Part shown: positions 23,955 through 36,016 of the stretch, one piece after another
How positions within the stretch are numbered: position 1 is the first letter of the stretch
Layout of the letters: every line of letters begins with the position of its first letter
NCBI RefSeq assembly: GCF_000524195.1
Contig: NW_020170414.1
Coordinates: forward strand, 551,663 to 615,662
Direction of reading: 5' to 3'
DNA length: 64,000 nt
Source of the DNA: Echinococcus granulosus
Lineage: Eukaryota; Platyhelminthes; Cestoda; Cyclophyllidea; Taeniidae
The notes under the pieces: generated by a model
What the model saw: the letters and a program-made list of their open reading frames with translations, nothing else
Told to the model about the DNA's origin: nothing
Database searches by the model: none
Made by a program: the position numbers and the translations under genes

Positions 23955-26856
23955 TTATGAGTTGGCTTCTAATTCGCCATCCGGTGGTTTCCTGTCTTCA
24001 TATCCAACCGGTGGTTTCCCTTTGTAGGGTCGCATCTTGCTGTGGTGAACGGTCACCGGGTGGGTACGCAGTTGTGCGTCGCGAACGAGGTGGTTTGCAG
24101 GTGAGAGCGCTTTCACCACTCGAAATGTGTCCTTCTCCATGGATGGTGAAACTTGCGGTGTATTTCGGGTGGGGGAATTGGTCTGTAAATTTACAACAAG
24201 TCTCCTACTGGGTAGACGTTCGTCCATCTGTGTCGGTCGTAATATTCCTTCTGCCTGATATGGAACAGTCGTAAATGTTTACGTGCGATGTTAAAAGTTT
24301 ATCTTACGCCTTCTTTCAGACATAGTATGTATATGGCAAGAAGACATCCGAAGGCACTCTCATTTCACGACCTGTGAACATCTTGCATGGAGAAACGCCA
24401 GTTGACGTATGGACTGTAGCCCTGTACGCGTAAAGGACACGCCCTAGGCTTAAATTCCAGTCATCTGGTTGTGGGTCTTTAGTAGAGGCCTTTGGTAGTC
24501 CTATCAGTGCGATTCGCTCTTTCCGCCTATCCATTGCCCTGCGGATGTCAAGATGTCGTACCTGTCTTTGAAATTCGGAATGTCTTACATAGTTCAGTGA
24601 AGAGTCGGCTCTCGAAGTTAAGGCCTTGATCGCCATGAACGGATTCAGGCACTCCATGCTGGCAAATCCACCAATTGAAGAAAACTGAAGCAACCATTCC
24701 AGCGTTTTGTGACTTCATGGGTTCTGTCTCGGCTACTTTTGCGAAGTAGTTTACCATAACCAAAATATTATCGGTTTCCTCTCTTGGTGGGCGGCAGAGG
24801 ACCCATAATGTCTATTCCTACTCTTCCCCCTGGAAAACCGGTGGGCATGGGTTGCAGAGGTGCGATGGCTGTGGGTTGAGGCCTATTGAAACCGCTGCAA
24901 GTAGTGCAGGTTCGGCAGAAATCCCGCACATCTAGGGTGAGCGAAGGCCACCAGTATCTTTTGCTCCCGCCATCTAACATCTTCTATTCACCCACGTGGC
25001 TGAGTTGCCCGTGCAATCTTTGGAGAACTGTTTGCACTAATGAGCCAGCGACCACTAGGCACTTAGGAGATTCAATATCTTCTTGGCACCATAAAATCTC
25101 ATCCTCCAGAGAGGGTTTTGACCATTCTTGCTAGATCCGTCTGGTCGCCTTGCTAGATGACGTCATCTCTTCCGCTGTAGGCTTATACAAGGATGTCAGG
25201 AACCTCTCGTATGTCGGAGTCGTGTCAGGATCAGTACTCTGCGTATTTCTCCAATGGTTTTTGGTAGGGGCCCTCAAAAATATGGTGCGCACTACAACGT
25301 CACCTGTTTCTGCTGCCGTCGGTCTGCGGAATAGTTTACCGCATTACCATGCTCCTTTCCCTTTCGGTATTGAACTGTAAAATCATATTACTGCAGTTCT
25401 TCATCCCAGCCTGCAAATGAGCGGTGGTACTTATTGTTTTTAACAGTGAGTGCCTAATGATCTGTTCTGACTGATCGCTCTCGCTATCAAGTAGTGTCCG
25501 AAGTGTCTAATCATTGTGTAGATAGCGAACAGCTCACTTTGTGTCGCACTTTTCTCTCATTTTTTTCACTGAGTCTAGTACTCGGGTAGACGGTGATGTG
25601 TTCCCATTCCTTTTTTATACCTTTGCCAGAGTACACCGCCCAGGTCTGCGTCGCTTGCGTCTGTATCCAGTACAAGTGGTAAGGCGCTCGATTTGAAGTT
25701 TGGTAAGGCTAGAATCGGTGCAGCGAAGCGTATTTTCCTCAGTTCCTTAAACGCCCACTTGAAATTCTTCGCCTGCTTTTCGGTCAATTTATGCAGCAGA
25801 CTGACGATCTTAGCTAAACCTTTATCAAATCGCCTGTAGTAATTTGTCAAACCTGAGAAACTGCGGACATCCGTCTGGTTGGTGTTGTCCACGTCTATAC
25901 TTGCTTTTGTTGGCCTCCGTTGACTGCCATCCCATCTGACGAGCCGGTATCTCCCGGGAAGGTGACCGATCATGGCAGAAAACGGCATTTATTTGAGTTC
26001 AGGGTAAACTCTGCATTCTGCAGACGGTCCAGCATCAGTCCCAGGTTGGCGTTATGCTCTCTACCGAAGACGAGAACATCATTACGATGTATAATACAAT
26101 GCATTGGGAAAAAAGCCGATTAGTTTTGTCCGCATCAGGCGCTGGAAGGTGGCCGTTGCGTTACAGAGTCCAAAGGGCATTGTCTGAAACTCATAAAGTC
26201 CGTTTGGCAATATGAATGCTTCTTCTCTCTATCTGCGTCCGCCACTTCCACTTGCCATTATCTTTACTTCAAGTCTGGGGTGGAGAACCACTTCGATTTA
26301 TGTAAGGAGTCCAGTGAGTCATTTATGTGGGGTAAGTGGAGCGCATCGCTCTGAGTTACGGTGTTCAACTTCCTATAGTCGATGCATAACAGTAGACTAC
26401 CATCGTTCTTCTTTACCAGTGAGCTCGGAGGGTCCCATAGTGAATTAGACGGCTTTATAAACTCATTTCGATCATCCCTTTAATCAGACGGTTTACTTCC
26501 CCTAGCAGAGGAGGTGGAATACGTCTGGGTGGCTGCCAGATGGGTCCAGCTTCGCTGTCATTTGGTCGTCCCAGTTTAGCACCTTGCCATGCGAAGATGT
26601 TCTCATACTTAATCAAGTGCTTACGAAGTTCTTTCCTCTCGTCATCGAAAATGTGGATCAGCTGCTCACAAAGGTCATCTAAATTGTTAATAGGAACGGA
26701 TGCAGCTTGGAAAAGGGTGTTGCAGATGTTGTCTGCTCCTTCTTTCGGTAGTGAAACAGCTACGTTGGCTTCAGTGCCTAGCTGAGTGGAAAAGGTGCCT
26801 TCCACCAAATCTAGGATAGATTTGACGTTACGTAGCAAAACAGCACTAAATGCCAC
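23955..26856 (-). pseudogene. Ty3/gypsy pol pseudogene (RT-RNaseH-integrase)
   Basis: Broken frames read on the minus strand. 26856-26455 ends with the reverse transcriptase approach (PPRRIPPPL then VNRLIKGMIE). 26100-25990 holds the RT catalytic segment, in which NDVLVFGRE survives but the upstream residues read HR where the family has an aromatic residue and Asp. 25988-25575 shows FSGLTNYYRRF and the RNase H start LDTDASDADLGGVLWQ. 24980-24768 has the integrase zinc-binding end (FCRTCTTCSGFNRPQP) and the start of the core (GIDIMGPLPP). 24763-24316 carries VPESVHGDQGLNFES. 24227-23955 carries the C-terminal LVRDAQLRTHPVTVHHSKMR. Multiple stops and shifts separate these parts. No intact protease was recognised. 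Confidence 0.85.
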
Positions 26857-27107
26857 GTCTCAGGCCAGTTCTGGATGTGTAATAAACTTCACTGTCCAGG
26901 TCTCCTTCCCTATAGAGACTCTTAACGGAGTCTTCCTTTAAGTATTATCTCGTTTTCTTCTGCTGAACGCAATTTCGTAGAAAAGGAAAGGATCTTATTC
27001 GTTACAAAGAGTAGGGAAAGCCTGGTGGTTTACTTTTTATCTAGCTACGCCTGATTCAAGAAGAAAACTACAGGGACGTCCTTTAAGTTTACATTGAGCC
27101 CGCGCGT

Positions 27108-27631
27108 ATGACTGAGAGCCATTTGGAGGTAGGCAGGGAAGAGGAAAGTAAGGCTCTCCTGGTCTTAGGGTATGACACGGAGAAACGTGATGCAATGGTG
27201 ATGAGTTTGGTTAGTTGTAGGCTTCTGGTAGATCGAGATCGTTTAGATATCCTGTCTCTTCTTGGTTGTGAGCTTGACCAGTCGGCTAAGCGAGTTGGTC
27301 TTTATATCGCGGATCCTCTCGACCCTAATGGAGGGTCGGACCCCGTGTCCAACTGGATCGTTATCCCTTTAGAGACATTGCTTGGAGGACAGCCTCTAAA
27401 GGCACGTGCTGCTAGATGTTGGAGGTTCCTAAAGTACTCCTATTCGTCCTCGTCAGCTTTTTGGAAGAGACGGAAGAAGACTTTGGTGAGGAACTGCTCT
27501 TCCCAATCGATGATAAGTTGAGTCAACGTGACGCAGCATTGGCCAATGTCCGTATCTTGGGTGATACCGGCGTCGATTGCTGTCGAAATCTTGTATCCAT
27601 ACCCATTTACCCTAAGAAATAGATAGGACAA
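27108..27631 (-). pseudogene. Ty3/gypsy gag remnant (copy 1)
   Basis: The minus strand is homologous to the gag fragment at 36117-36531. Both share the ITxDTDxxQCC..L.QL.ID.EE segment and a FFxRLFQKADE / FFQRFQKADE segment. The downstream part (27440-27250) aligns at DNA level but contains stops and a relative deletion. It is a non-functional structural-protein remnant of the element spanning 23.8-28.06 kb. Confidence 0.7.
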
Positions 27632-27925
27632 ATTTTAATCAGCCCCAGCGTTCTAAGGGTATGAAGGTTGGGTGAGAAGAGATTAATGAGGCCTTAGCTA
27701 CACTAACGACAGCGCCAGAGGACCTTCCAAAAACGACATGAACTTCGAAGAGTGACTCTAAACCACAAAACTCAACCTCTACCTCTAATCCACTGCTACC
27801 ACCATTGTAGCACAGGCCTTGTCTATCTCCTCTTTCCTGGCCTTCATACCCCCAAAACACTAAGACTAATTGGATTCTGACATATTTGCTACTTAGAGTA
27901 AGTGAATACAAGCGTAAAAAGATTT

Positions 27926-28060
27926 GGAAACGGGACTCTGCTCTAACTTAGGAGATGTTGACCGCTCCCTAGTCACGAGGTTAGATTCTAGTGCCCTCCT
28001 CCTCTCGAAAAGGAAGATTTAGAAGATATAAGTACTACAATATAGCTTATTAAGGCTTGA
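27926..28060 (-). repeat. Putative 5' LTR remnant of gypsy element
   Basis: Partner of the block at 23797-23935; see the shared blocks given there. It lies on the gag side of the minus-strand element and so would be the 5' LTR. A weaker relative (GAGAGG.ACATTAAAACAACATAAGTATTACA-type block) lies at 36740-36820 beside the second gag copy. Confidence 0.55.
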
Positions 28061-28679
28061 GAGGAGAATAAAGGCATTATAGGGTCCTGCAGAGGGGTGA
28101 TGGCATGAAAAGTTCAGTATTGCCGTGCTCAGATAAGCTTTTTGTCAATGAAATTAAAATTTGTCAAGGGTTAGTCGTGCTCACGAAAATACCTGAGAGT
28201 GTAACATAAGTTCATGGTCGTAAGGGGATGTATAAGCTAGGCAGCTTCAACGAAAATGATAATATTATTTCAGGGGACGTAATCCAAATAAGTCTCCTCT
28301 GATTTGAAGGAAAGGATTTAAGAGGCGGCAGTTTCTCGAAACCAAGGCAATAGTTACGCAACTAATAAGAAGAAGATGAAAAATATAAGGATAAAGTCCG
28401 GTGAATTTACGGTATTTTGAAGATTTTATGCTTTATTTTGGTTTTCGCAATAAGTGCTTCCACCAATATAAGGAGAAATCTCACTTACCTTACACCTCAG
28501 CTAAAATTAAAAACGCAAATATGGTAAAACACAATAGATTCCAACTTCTTAAGCATTCGATTTTCCGTTTTCTCAGAATTTGGCAATTGTTTATCTCTTC
28601 CAATTGATAGCCTGAATATGCAAATCTGATCAGCTGTTTTTGATTGGTGTGTTCTGCGCTTTGTCCTGTTCCCGTCGAG
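28061..28679. other. Intergenic upstream of DGCR8
   Basis: About 600 AT-rich bases between the gypsy 5' LTR remnant and the DGCR8 start. The promoter of DGCR8 should lie here, but no TATA box or initiator could be singled out. The retroelement ends about 620 bp upstream of the start codon. Confidence 0.4.
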
Positions 28680-31600
28680 ATGGACCCCCCTGAAGATAAA
28701 GAAAATGAAAATGAGGAGTCAGCTCCTGAGAATTCTCAGCTGGGTGATCCATTCGACAAGGAGCCACATCTCAAAACACCAGAACGATACGTCATTCCCG
28801 GTAAGTCCTTATTACCACATCTCAACATAAAATTTTTATTAAAATTAATATCTATTTATGCCTCTTAGTTGAGCATTATGAAATAATGTAAAGTGGTTTT
28901 GAAGACTTTTTACATGTTGCTTTTATCATGATGATGACATTTAAGTTTCTAATGTTGTAAATAAGTAGCATGCCACAAGCATTTTTTCCTCTTCTTTGAC
29001 TCCCACTTTACCTTGTCCGGGCCTAAGTAGTGCTGGCAGTAGCTTGCTTTGGCACATTCACCATTCGTTGCTTCTCATCCTATTTATAAAGCGATTTATG
29101 CTCTGGTTATGATTTTTACAATTTCTTTGGGGAAAGCTAATTTCTTCAGAAGGTCAATCTTTCTTCATTTTCAATGAATTTCACTCCAATTAAGTTGTAC
29201 TTTGGGCATGTGAAACCGCCTCTTTTGCGCATCTTGCTGTAATATGTTATGAATGAAATAATCTAGTACTTTTTTTCCTACAGGTTATGACACTTTAAAC
29301 GCCAAAGAGCTTCCTGAAAATTGGGTTAAGCTGCTACACGATTCTGGTTTAACAATGTATTTTAATCCAATAACTGGAGTTGCTACCCTCTCTCGTCCTT
29401 TCATCGTCACCCCAGAGAGCGTAAAAAGTACCACCATCCCGATTTTTGCCATTCCTTGTTTGAATTACCGGTACAGTAAATTTGCTCCCAAAGAACCCTT
29501 GAATTCTAAGGTTAGTTAGCTGGCTGGAGTACTTTCCTCTGACTGTACGTTTAAGGTCTTGTGTTCAGGTTTCAGATGCCGACAAATCAAGGGTAGATAG
29601 TGATACACAACAGCAAGATAGTTCCAATTGCGAAGCAAAAAAGACCCTTGAATGTCCTATTAGAAGCGTTGAGGGCGGTGGTGATTGTGACGGCGCTAAT
29701 GCGAACAGGGAAGACGCATCAGAGGTTGCTGATAAGGAAAAGGAGGAGGGTGAGTTGACGACAGACGAGGACGAGGAGGGTGAAAATGAAGGCGAGGACG
29801 CTAAGCATGGAGACCTACCACCGCCGACTAAACGCCTCTGTCGAAGAAATGGTAACAAAGCCTTTCTTTACAAAGAATATATTCAGTATTATGGCTCATC
29901 GTTTGAATGCTGTTAATTAGTGCACCTATAGACCTATGGTTTATCGTAAGACCGATCATTTTTCATGTGTGATACAACATTGCTGTTTATATGAACGGAC
30001 GGCCTGGTTTTTTTCTGTTTGCGTGGAGTTATTAATAGACCTTTATTTTTATTGACAGTTAAAGAAAAGACATCTCCGGTTTTGGAGTCCAATGTGACAT
30101 CCCAGAATGAGAATACGGCGCAACAAGAAGCGCAACCTGAGGTGGGGTGTCCTTATCTCTAGTGTTTCTATACGTCTTATCAAGATTTTAACACGTTCAC
30201 AGTCAATGTCACAGATTTGCTAAGTTTTTTTGTCAGTTCATGATAATTGGTACCACTAAACTAGTACAAACAAGTCAGTTAAGCTTGACACTAAATGTGA
30301 GATGCTTTTGGTTTAGAAAGTGTTACATTTTCCGTTTATGCCCTTTAAGGTCGCCAAAACGCCTAGAGTTTGGTGGTCATATTTTCTCTAAGTTAGTGTG
30401 AAATGGGTCCCGATTTGTTGAATTATATCCACAGGCCCTTTGCCTTTATTCATCTAGTCCAGTGAATACTGCAGTTTTATCCTTTATTGACCCTCCGAAA
30501 CCTCTTTTAGAAACGAGTCGATAACAACGTGCATAATTCAAAGCTCCTAACCCCTGATGAAGTGCGTGAATATTGCAGCAAGTTATTTAAATTCAAGAGA
30601 ACCAACGCTTTGACTTTCAGGTTTGTGTTTCCTTTTGGTATTTTTGAATATTGCTATTTGCGCATTCATGGCCCTGGAGCTGACATTAAGCTATTGTGAC
30701 GCATTTAAGGCCCCATCATGCTTAACACGTTCGCTACCAGTGTCACATGTGACACCTCCGATTACCCTGCCGGAGACCAGCATCGCTGAAATTTGGCGAA
30801 TGGTCTTTGTCGGTTCGTGATAGACTCACAGCTGGGCCAAGTAGTATCGCAAACAGGTTAGACGAGTCCATACTATTAAGAGATCGACGTAGTCTTCTGG
30901 GTTTGGGGCAATTGCAACTAAGTTGGTCGTTTTGGTCGAGCAAGTGTTGAGGAAAGTAATTAAGTTTATGAATGGCTCATGTTAAGGCTTTTATTATTTA
31001 TATGTTAGTAGTTAGACATCCGTAGCAGGAGGTGTTATTTCATTGCCTATCCTTAAATAGAACATATCTTTTGTGTTCTTTAGATATGATGTTGTCAAGA
31101 CCCTACTAAATGTTGAGAGCGGAATATCTGTGCTTCCACACAGCAGTAATTCAGATACACAACATTTTCCTCAAAAATTGAATAAAAGAATTAGATGTCG
31201 TGTATGCGCCACCATGCAGAGGCGCACAGCTACCATGTACGCCTGCGAGATTTGTAAGACAAATAAAGGACAACCGATTGGACTGTGTGTAGACAAATGT
31301 TTTAAAATTTATCATGAAAATAAATAACTATTATTTAAATACTTGAAGGTGTTTTCATTTGGTTTTTCCTCCCACTTAAATGTTTTGCACGTGTGCCCTA
31401 CCTCTACGAAAACCATCCTCATATATTACTTAGAGCCTCACATGTGTGTTAGGCCTCATAATTGTCTATTTCACGTGTCTGAATTGCTGTAGCTACAAAA
31501 AGTAATGACAACTGGTGTCACATTAGAGGGACTAGGTGCCTGGGTAGCGGTGGTCGGGGGCTTGGCAGCGAACGTGTTAGGTACCAGTCATTTGAATGGT

Positions 31601-34600
31601 GCTTTAACAACCCAAAATTCATGAGTTTGCATGCATTTTTCAGTTTGAGTCGGTCTCATTTGGGTCTTAAATACCTTAGCTAGCGCAGGATCCCGCATAT
31701 GCTGCAGTGAATTTCATTGGTTGTCACACCGCAAGTGACGTCAACACCCTCGTTGTCAGCGTCACAGATATGTGACTTGTGAACCGAACCGTGTTACAAA
31801 CAAACTGGTTGAATCTAAAACAGCAGTATGTTGTTGATCTGAGAAAAAAATATACACATCTTAACTTCTGAGCGCTTTAAATGTTAGGAGAATACAGTAT
31901 CTATGCCTCAATGGCCGATTTTTCCCTCTGGGGCTCCGGTGGCGAACGCATTAATCTCGCGCGTGAACAGCTCATCTTGGACTGCCCCGGTTTTACGTTA
32001 TGCTCATAAAGAAATCCTTTTTTGCTTTTTCGTCACCGCACTGACTATCAGTCAATCGCCTGATTTAGAAATCGCTGGGAGCGTCTGCGTTTCTACCGTG
32101 CGAAGAGAGGCAATCAAAGGATAAACAATGGTGATGGATCTGTAAGTTTTTTACCCTTTAAATCTCTATTTGACCGGATCTCACTTCGTTACATATTCTC
32201 TCTAGTTTGAAGACATGGAGAACAACTTCATGGAGCAAAGAGCTAAAGGTAAGCCGGTAGTTTTAGCAATCGCTGGGATGTTTGGTAGTCATTGTAAAGT
32301 TATGGTTTTGTGCATCTCTACATAGAACGCATCTTCCGACTGTTCGACAAGTCTCCAATCTGCATACTACACGAGTACTGCCAAAGTGTTCTGCATGTGC
32401 AGTCAACTTTCAAACCGCTGGTGGTTGAAAATGACAAACAACTCTTCCACTACGCCATCGTTATCAACAATGTAACTTATCCAACTGGTTCGGGAAACAG
32501 CAAGAGGTTGGCTCGCTCTGAAGCTGGTTAGTTTGAGTTTGAACGCTTTCTTAGGTCACTAGTTTCACCCTTCTTTGCTCGTAATTTCTCACTTTCAGAC
32601 AGCGGCTGATTAGTGCCCTGTTATACTGTTCCCTCTACGCGTGACCCTTGAATCACAGACCACCTCTAATCATCAGGCGATGCAAGGACTGAATTCAAGA
32701 ACTGCGGACACATAAATTTGTCGATTCCTTGCCTGCCCCTGAATTCAACCCCATGATTGTCATAACCCATACGTAATCACTGTCCCCATGCATGGTAGCC
32801 CGTCTGATTCGCAAGGTGGTTTGGTTTCTTAATCGTAAAGGGCACATCTCCAATTTCCTTGAGCTCAATCACCCTATGATAAATGGAGCTAGCTGTTCAG
32901 CAGGTTTTAACGATGAGTAGTTGATTCTGCTTTCTTTTTGAAGCCTCTCCTAGAGGTCGCTTTGCGAGATCCAGCTTCAAGTGTATTCTTTTCAAAGTGA
33001 CTAGTAAATTGACTTGCCTTCTTAGATCTGGAGGTATTGTCTCCATTACTCTGGAATAGGTAAACGTTCAATCATTGCATACTTATTGTTGAGACGTCAA
33101 TCAATGTGCACTAGGTGTATATTTAGCTATCAAGTGCTTCTAAAGATAGCAAACTGTTTTACCTCTATCTTTTGCAGCTCGCTTGGCTTTATTTGAGATG
33201 CTACCGGAGTACAAAGCGTTTTTCGAGGAGAAGATTCAATCAGGATCGCAAATTACGGAGTCAACTGGGTCTATGCTGTCTGAGGCTGATCTTAACCTCT
33301 TTCGAGCAGTATCAGTTACGGATAGACAGGTGTACGAAATAGTAACTGCCAGACAGCTAAACTGCGCCGCTCCATACACCATATTCGGGGAGTATGTCAA
33401 ACGCCACTGCATTCCAGAGAGCGATGTACATTCGAATATGATTATTCATAACAAGAACAATCATATTTATGAAATCAGTGTTGGTGAACATCGTGTACAG
33501 GTGAGTTGTTATTTGTACTCCTCCTCATTCATACAAGCTGGACTAGCTATTTGGGTAGGAATTTCAACAAGTTGAAAGCAAATTTATTGACTAAAAAACG
33601 GTATGGAAACAGGTGTCTGCGATTTTACTTCGGAGGCTATTCGTCCTCATAAAGGGGGCTGCAGGGTCGGTGACCGCGGGATTTTTGTCCCATGATCTGC
33701 TCTGATTTAGCAACTACCACCACGGTAGAGGTCGTCACTTTTTCACGATTCAAATGTCTCACCACTATTGAGCCACCGAGCATCCCATCACTGCATTGTG
33801 CTTGAAGTCTCCCGTACACGCGTTCTACGGACTAGTTCACTAAAAAAAACCTGTCACGACACTGCTTTTTTTACCCGCATGTACTACCACTGTTGGCTCC
33901 GTCCGAATTGACGGTCCGTCGCTTATATGACACATTTGTGTCCGCTGAGTGTTGTCCCTGTTAAAGCAAGACCCAATATGACTTGAAAGCCTGATTTTAG
34001 TAGATCCTTTCTGCTACCGTAATCGCTTCACACAGTAATCTGGGGGGGTAAAAGTCTGGGTCATTTTAGTGGCCAAAAGTGCGGGAAACCCCCAAGACCT
34101 GACGGTGTAAGAGGGAGTACACGGTTTCCTTCGAATTTGAAAATTCCCTTTATTCAAACGGGTCCATATATGCTTAGCGCGCTTTTAGCCATGCGAATAA
34201 TTTCTTTGGTGAATATTCAGAAATTCAAGCATAATTTTATTTGCTGTAGGTCTCCTGCAAAAATAAGCGCATTGGTCGCAACCACGCAGCTCAGGAGATG
34301 CTAGCTAAACTGCATCCACAGATTAAAACTTGGGCCGATCTTCTTGAACTCTATGGACCGAATACCAAGCCAGACAGGAAGTCGGACAACGAAGCTATCC
34401 TCGACGCACAGACGAGAAACTCAAACTCGGTCAAAACAGGCGTAATTCGCATATTAAAGGCGAAAATGCTAGAATTGAGCCATCAGTGGGTAAGTTGGTG
34501 TTTCTACTAACCCGGATATTCTCTTCTTAGGAGGCGGCTGAAGATGGAAAGCGAAAGGGGAAGTTCAATGTATCGCCTAATCATCTTCCCGTTGTCTATT

Positions 34601-34671
34601 TCCATCCGGATTCTGCCACCAATGTATATTCCTACCCACCACCTGATCCCTCTTACTCTGGTTCGACCTGA
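28680..34671 (+). CDS. DGCR8: Microprocessor subunit DGCR8/Pasha
   Basis: Eleven exons: 28680-28800, 29284-29510, 29569-29851, 30059-30141, 30511-30620, 32069-32141, 32206-32248, 32326-32526, 33178-33500, 34250-34489, 34531-34671. Phases match and the product is 614 residues. DGCR8 pairs with Drosha and recognises primary microRNA hairpins in the nucleus. Residues 49-103 form the WW/heme-binding region: LPENWVKLLHDSGLTMYFN, then SRPF, then IPCLNYR with the conserved heme-ligand Cys at 99. A Glu/Asp-rich segment (exon 3) follows, then LTPDEVREYCSKLFKFKR. dsRBD1 is at about 320-395 (ICILHEYCQSVL, VTYPTGSGNSKRLARSEAAR). dsRBD2 is at about 426-512 (YEIVTARQLNCAAPYTI, CKNKRIGRNHAAQEML), followed by WADLLELYG. 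The N-terminal region before the WW domain is only about 48 residues, much shorter than in vertebrates. The second Trp of the WW domain is Leu76. An in-frame ATG at 28644 would add 12 residues. Intron 5 hosts a piggyBac remnant. Confidence 0.93.
30726..31576 (+). mobile_element. piggyBac remnant inside DGCR8 intron 5
   Basis: The left end is TTAA at 30722-30725 followed by CACGTTCGCTACCA. The right end is GGCAGCGAACGTG (31564-31576) followed by TTAG, one base off the expected TTAA target duplication. The terminal inverted repeat CACGTTCGCTRCCA matches over 14 bases with one difference, and a TGTCACA..TGTGACACC-type subterminal motif recurs near both ends. Total length is 851 bp, far below an autonomous element. 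Only the transposase C-terminus remains, in the same orientation as DGCR8. The insertion lies wholly inside an intron (30621-32068) and should be spliced out. Confidence 0.8.
31073..31327 (+). pseudogene. piggyBac transposase C-terminal Cys-rich domain remnant
   Basis: Open frame of 84 codons. Its last 45 residues have the Cys/His spacing of the piggyBac C-terminal zinc-binding domain: CRVCATM, then YACEICKTNKGQPIGLCVD, then KCFKIYH, then a stop. This domain recognises the transposon ends. The catalytic DDE region is absent, so the copy cannot encode a working transposase. The first 20 codons may be read through from a non-coding part of the element. It is a fossil inside a host intron. Confidence 0.8.
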
Positions 34672-34713
34672 GCTACGCCTTGCTTTCCAAATCTGTATAG
34701 TTGGACTGCTTGT

Positions 34714-34719
34714 AATAAA
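34714..34719 (+). promoter_or_regulatory. Polyadenylation signal AATAAA (DGCR8)
   Basis: AATAAA 43 bases after the DGCR8 stop codon, on the same strand. It is the first such hexamer downstream. Confidence 0.5.
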
Positions 34720-35912
34720 ACGGCTTCAATTTGTGTTGTTTTTTTGGTTTTTAGCTGAAGTGATAAACGTCTGCAACAAATTATTGGTATGAGTGATTTT
34801 TGTTACCAATTCTAGTGGTTCTGCTGAAACAAGAAAAATTCGATGTGGATAAACCTTCGTAATACACAATTTACTGTGCCCATGTTGGTGTATCTCTATG
34901 GCTAATTTTACCGTGGTCGTAGTCACGCTGCGGTCTGCTTTTTTCCTTACTTAGATGAAGCGATTGATCGAGAGCCAGGCGAACAAAGACTATGGTACTC
35001 AATTTCAACTTTAATTAGGGGTGTATCTAAGACATTCATAGGCTGTTTGAAGACAGAGCGGGATCCTAGTCTCTGCATTTCTCCATTGTTTTTGGAGTCT
35101 GGTTCCACTCTGGGAATTGTTCATATTTAGGATAACACCTGTAGGATGTGTGAACTGATTATCATTATTACGATTTATTTTCCATTGTAGAAGTTACCAC
35201 GAAAAATAATTGGGGAAATCTTGTCAATGGCAAATATAAATTTATTATACTGCCGCCGATTTACGTGAGCTCCTGTGGCTCTGCACGTTTTAGCCATCAT
35301 ATTGGTGACATTTCTACTGACAGCTCACGAACCCCTCTGTCGGTTTGTAATAAAGTTCAGGTGTATGTAACTTATAACGACTTCAAGTAAGACTTTGTCA
35401 TGCCAATATATCTGTGGAGATTTGATAATTTGCTTCACAGTGTGTTCAACTATGCGGCCACCTCACTCTCTGCGGGTTGTACTTCCACTCTGCGACATAC
35501 ACTTCAAGCCATGCTAGTATCCTCATGCCTATTCAGTACGTCGGTGATGTCGGTAATTCTTCCCTGAAGTAGAAGGAAGGCAGAGTTCTGTGGAAGAAGA
35601 TTTGGTACTGACGTTCAGAAAGTTAGGGGAGACACTGACCTAGCCCGAAGTCTATGCCATGGCGTCACTGAACAATCTGTAGAGACTCCGGTAGCATGGT
35701 ATCTGACAAAATGTCAAATCGCTATACTACTTCAACTTATTATGACCTAGGTGAAGGTTCGGTGCGCCACATCCGCATTGTTTAAGTTGAAATAGTGCAT
35801 TAGAAATTTGAAGAATAGGGAATAATATGGTATTTCTAGTAGATAAAATTTGGAATGTAATACTTACGTAGCTAAAATATATGCCTTTTACAGAAGAAGC
35901 AGGTAAGTGAAT
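34720..35912. other. Intergenic, no gene recognised
   Basis: About 1.2 kb between DGCR8 and the gag fragment, with no recognisable frame. A nine-base segment at 35894-35902 sits between a CAG and GTAAGT and resembles a microexon, but nothing on either side supports it. Confidence 0.5.
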
Positions 35913-36016
35913 AGTGTGGAGCGAGGCTCCTCGGTCTCCGCTTCCCGATTCCTAGCGTTCCTAGACAAGCCCGGTTGATTCGCTTTGGACATCTTTATTA
36001 AAGGTGACAAGATGGA
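35913..36016. repeat. Left copy of a perfect 104-bp direct duplication
   Basis: Identical base for base to 36571-36674 and directly abuts the N gap on its right. The content is the gag N-terminal coding region of the gypsy element on the minus strand. Perfect identity next to a gap, in a locus where true repeats are heavily diverged, points to an assembly artefact. Confidence 0.85.

Larger units (their letters stand above)
23797..28060 (-). mobile_element. Decayed Ty3/gypsy LTR retrotransposon
   Basis: Minus-strand element of about 4.3 kb between GNL3 and DGCR8. Both ends carry a diverged LTR-like block. In transcription order it holds gag remains (27631-27108), a reverse transcriptase and RNase H region (26856-25575), an integrase with zinc-binding and core domains (24980-24316), and an integrase C-terminal segment (24227-23955). 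All frames are broken by stops and shifts, so the copy is dead. The LTR copies differ at many sites, indicating an old insertion. A second gag copy lies at 36.1-36.7 kb and an integrase fragment at 6.6 kb. Confidence 0.8.

Noticed and set aside
35894..35902. Nine-base microexon-like segment between CAG and GTAAGT
   Set aside because: No coding context on either side; expected by chance in AT-rich DNA.
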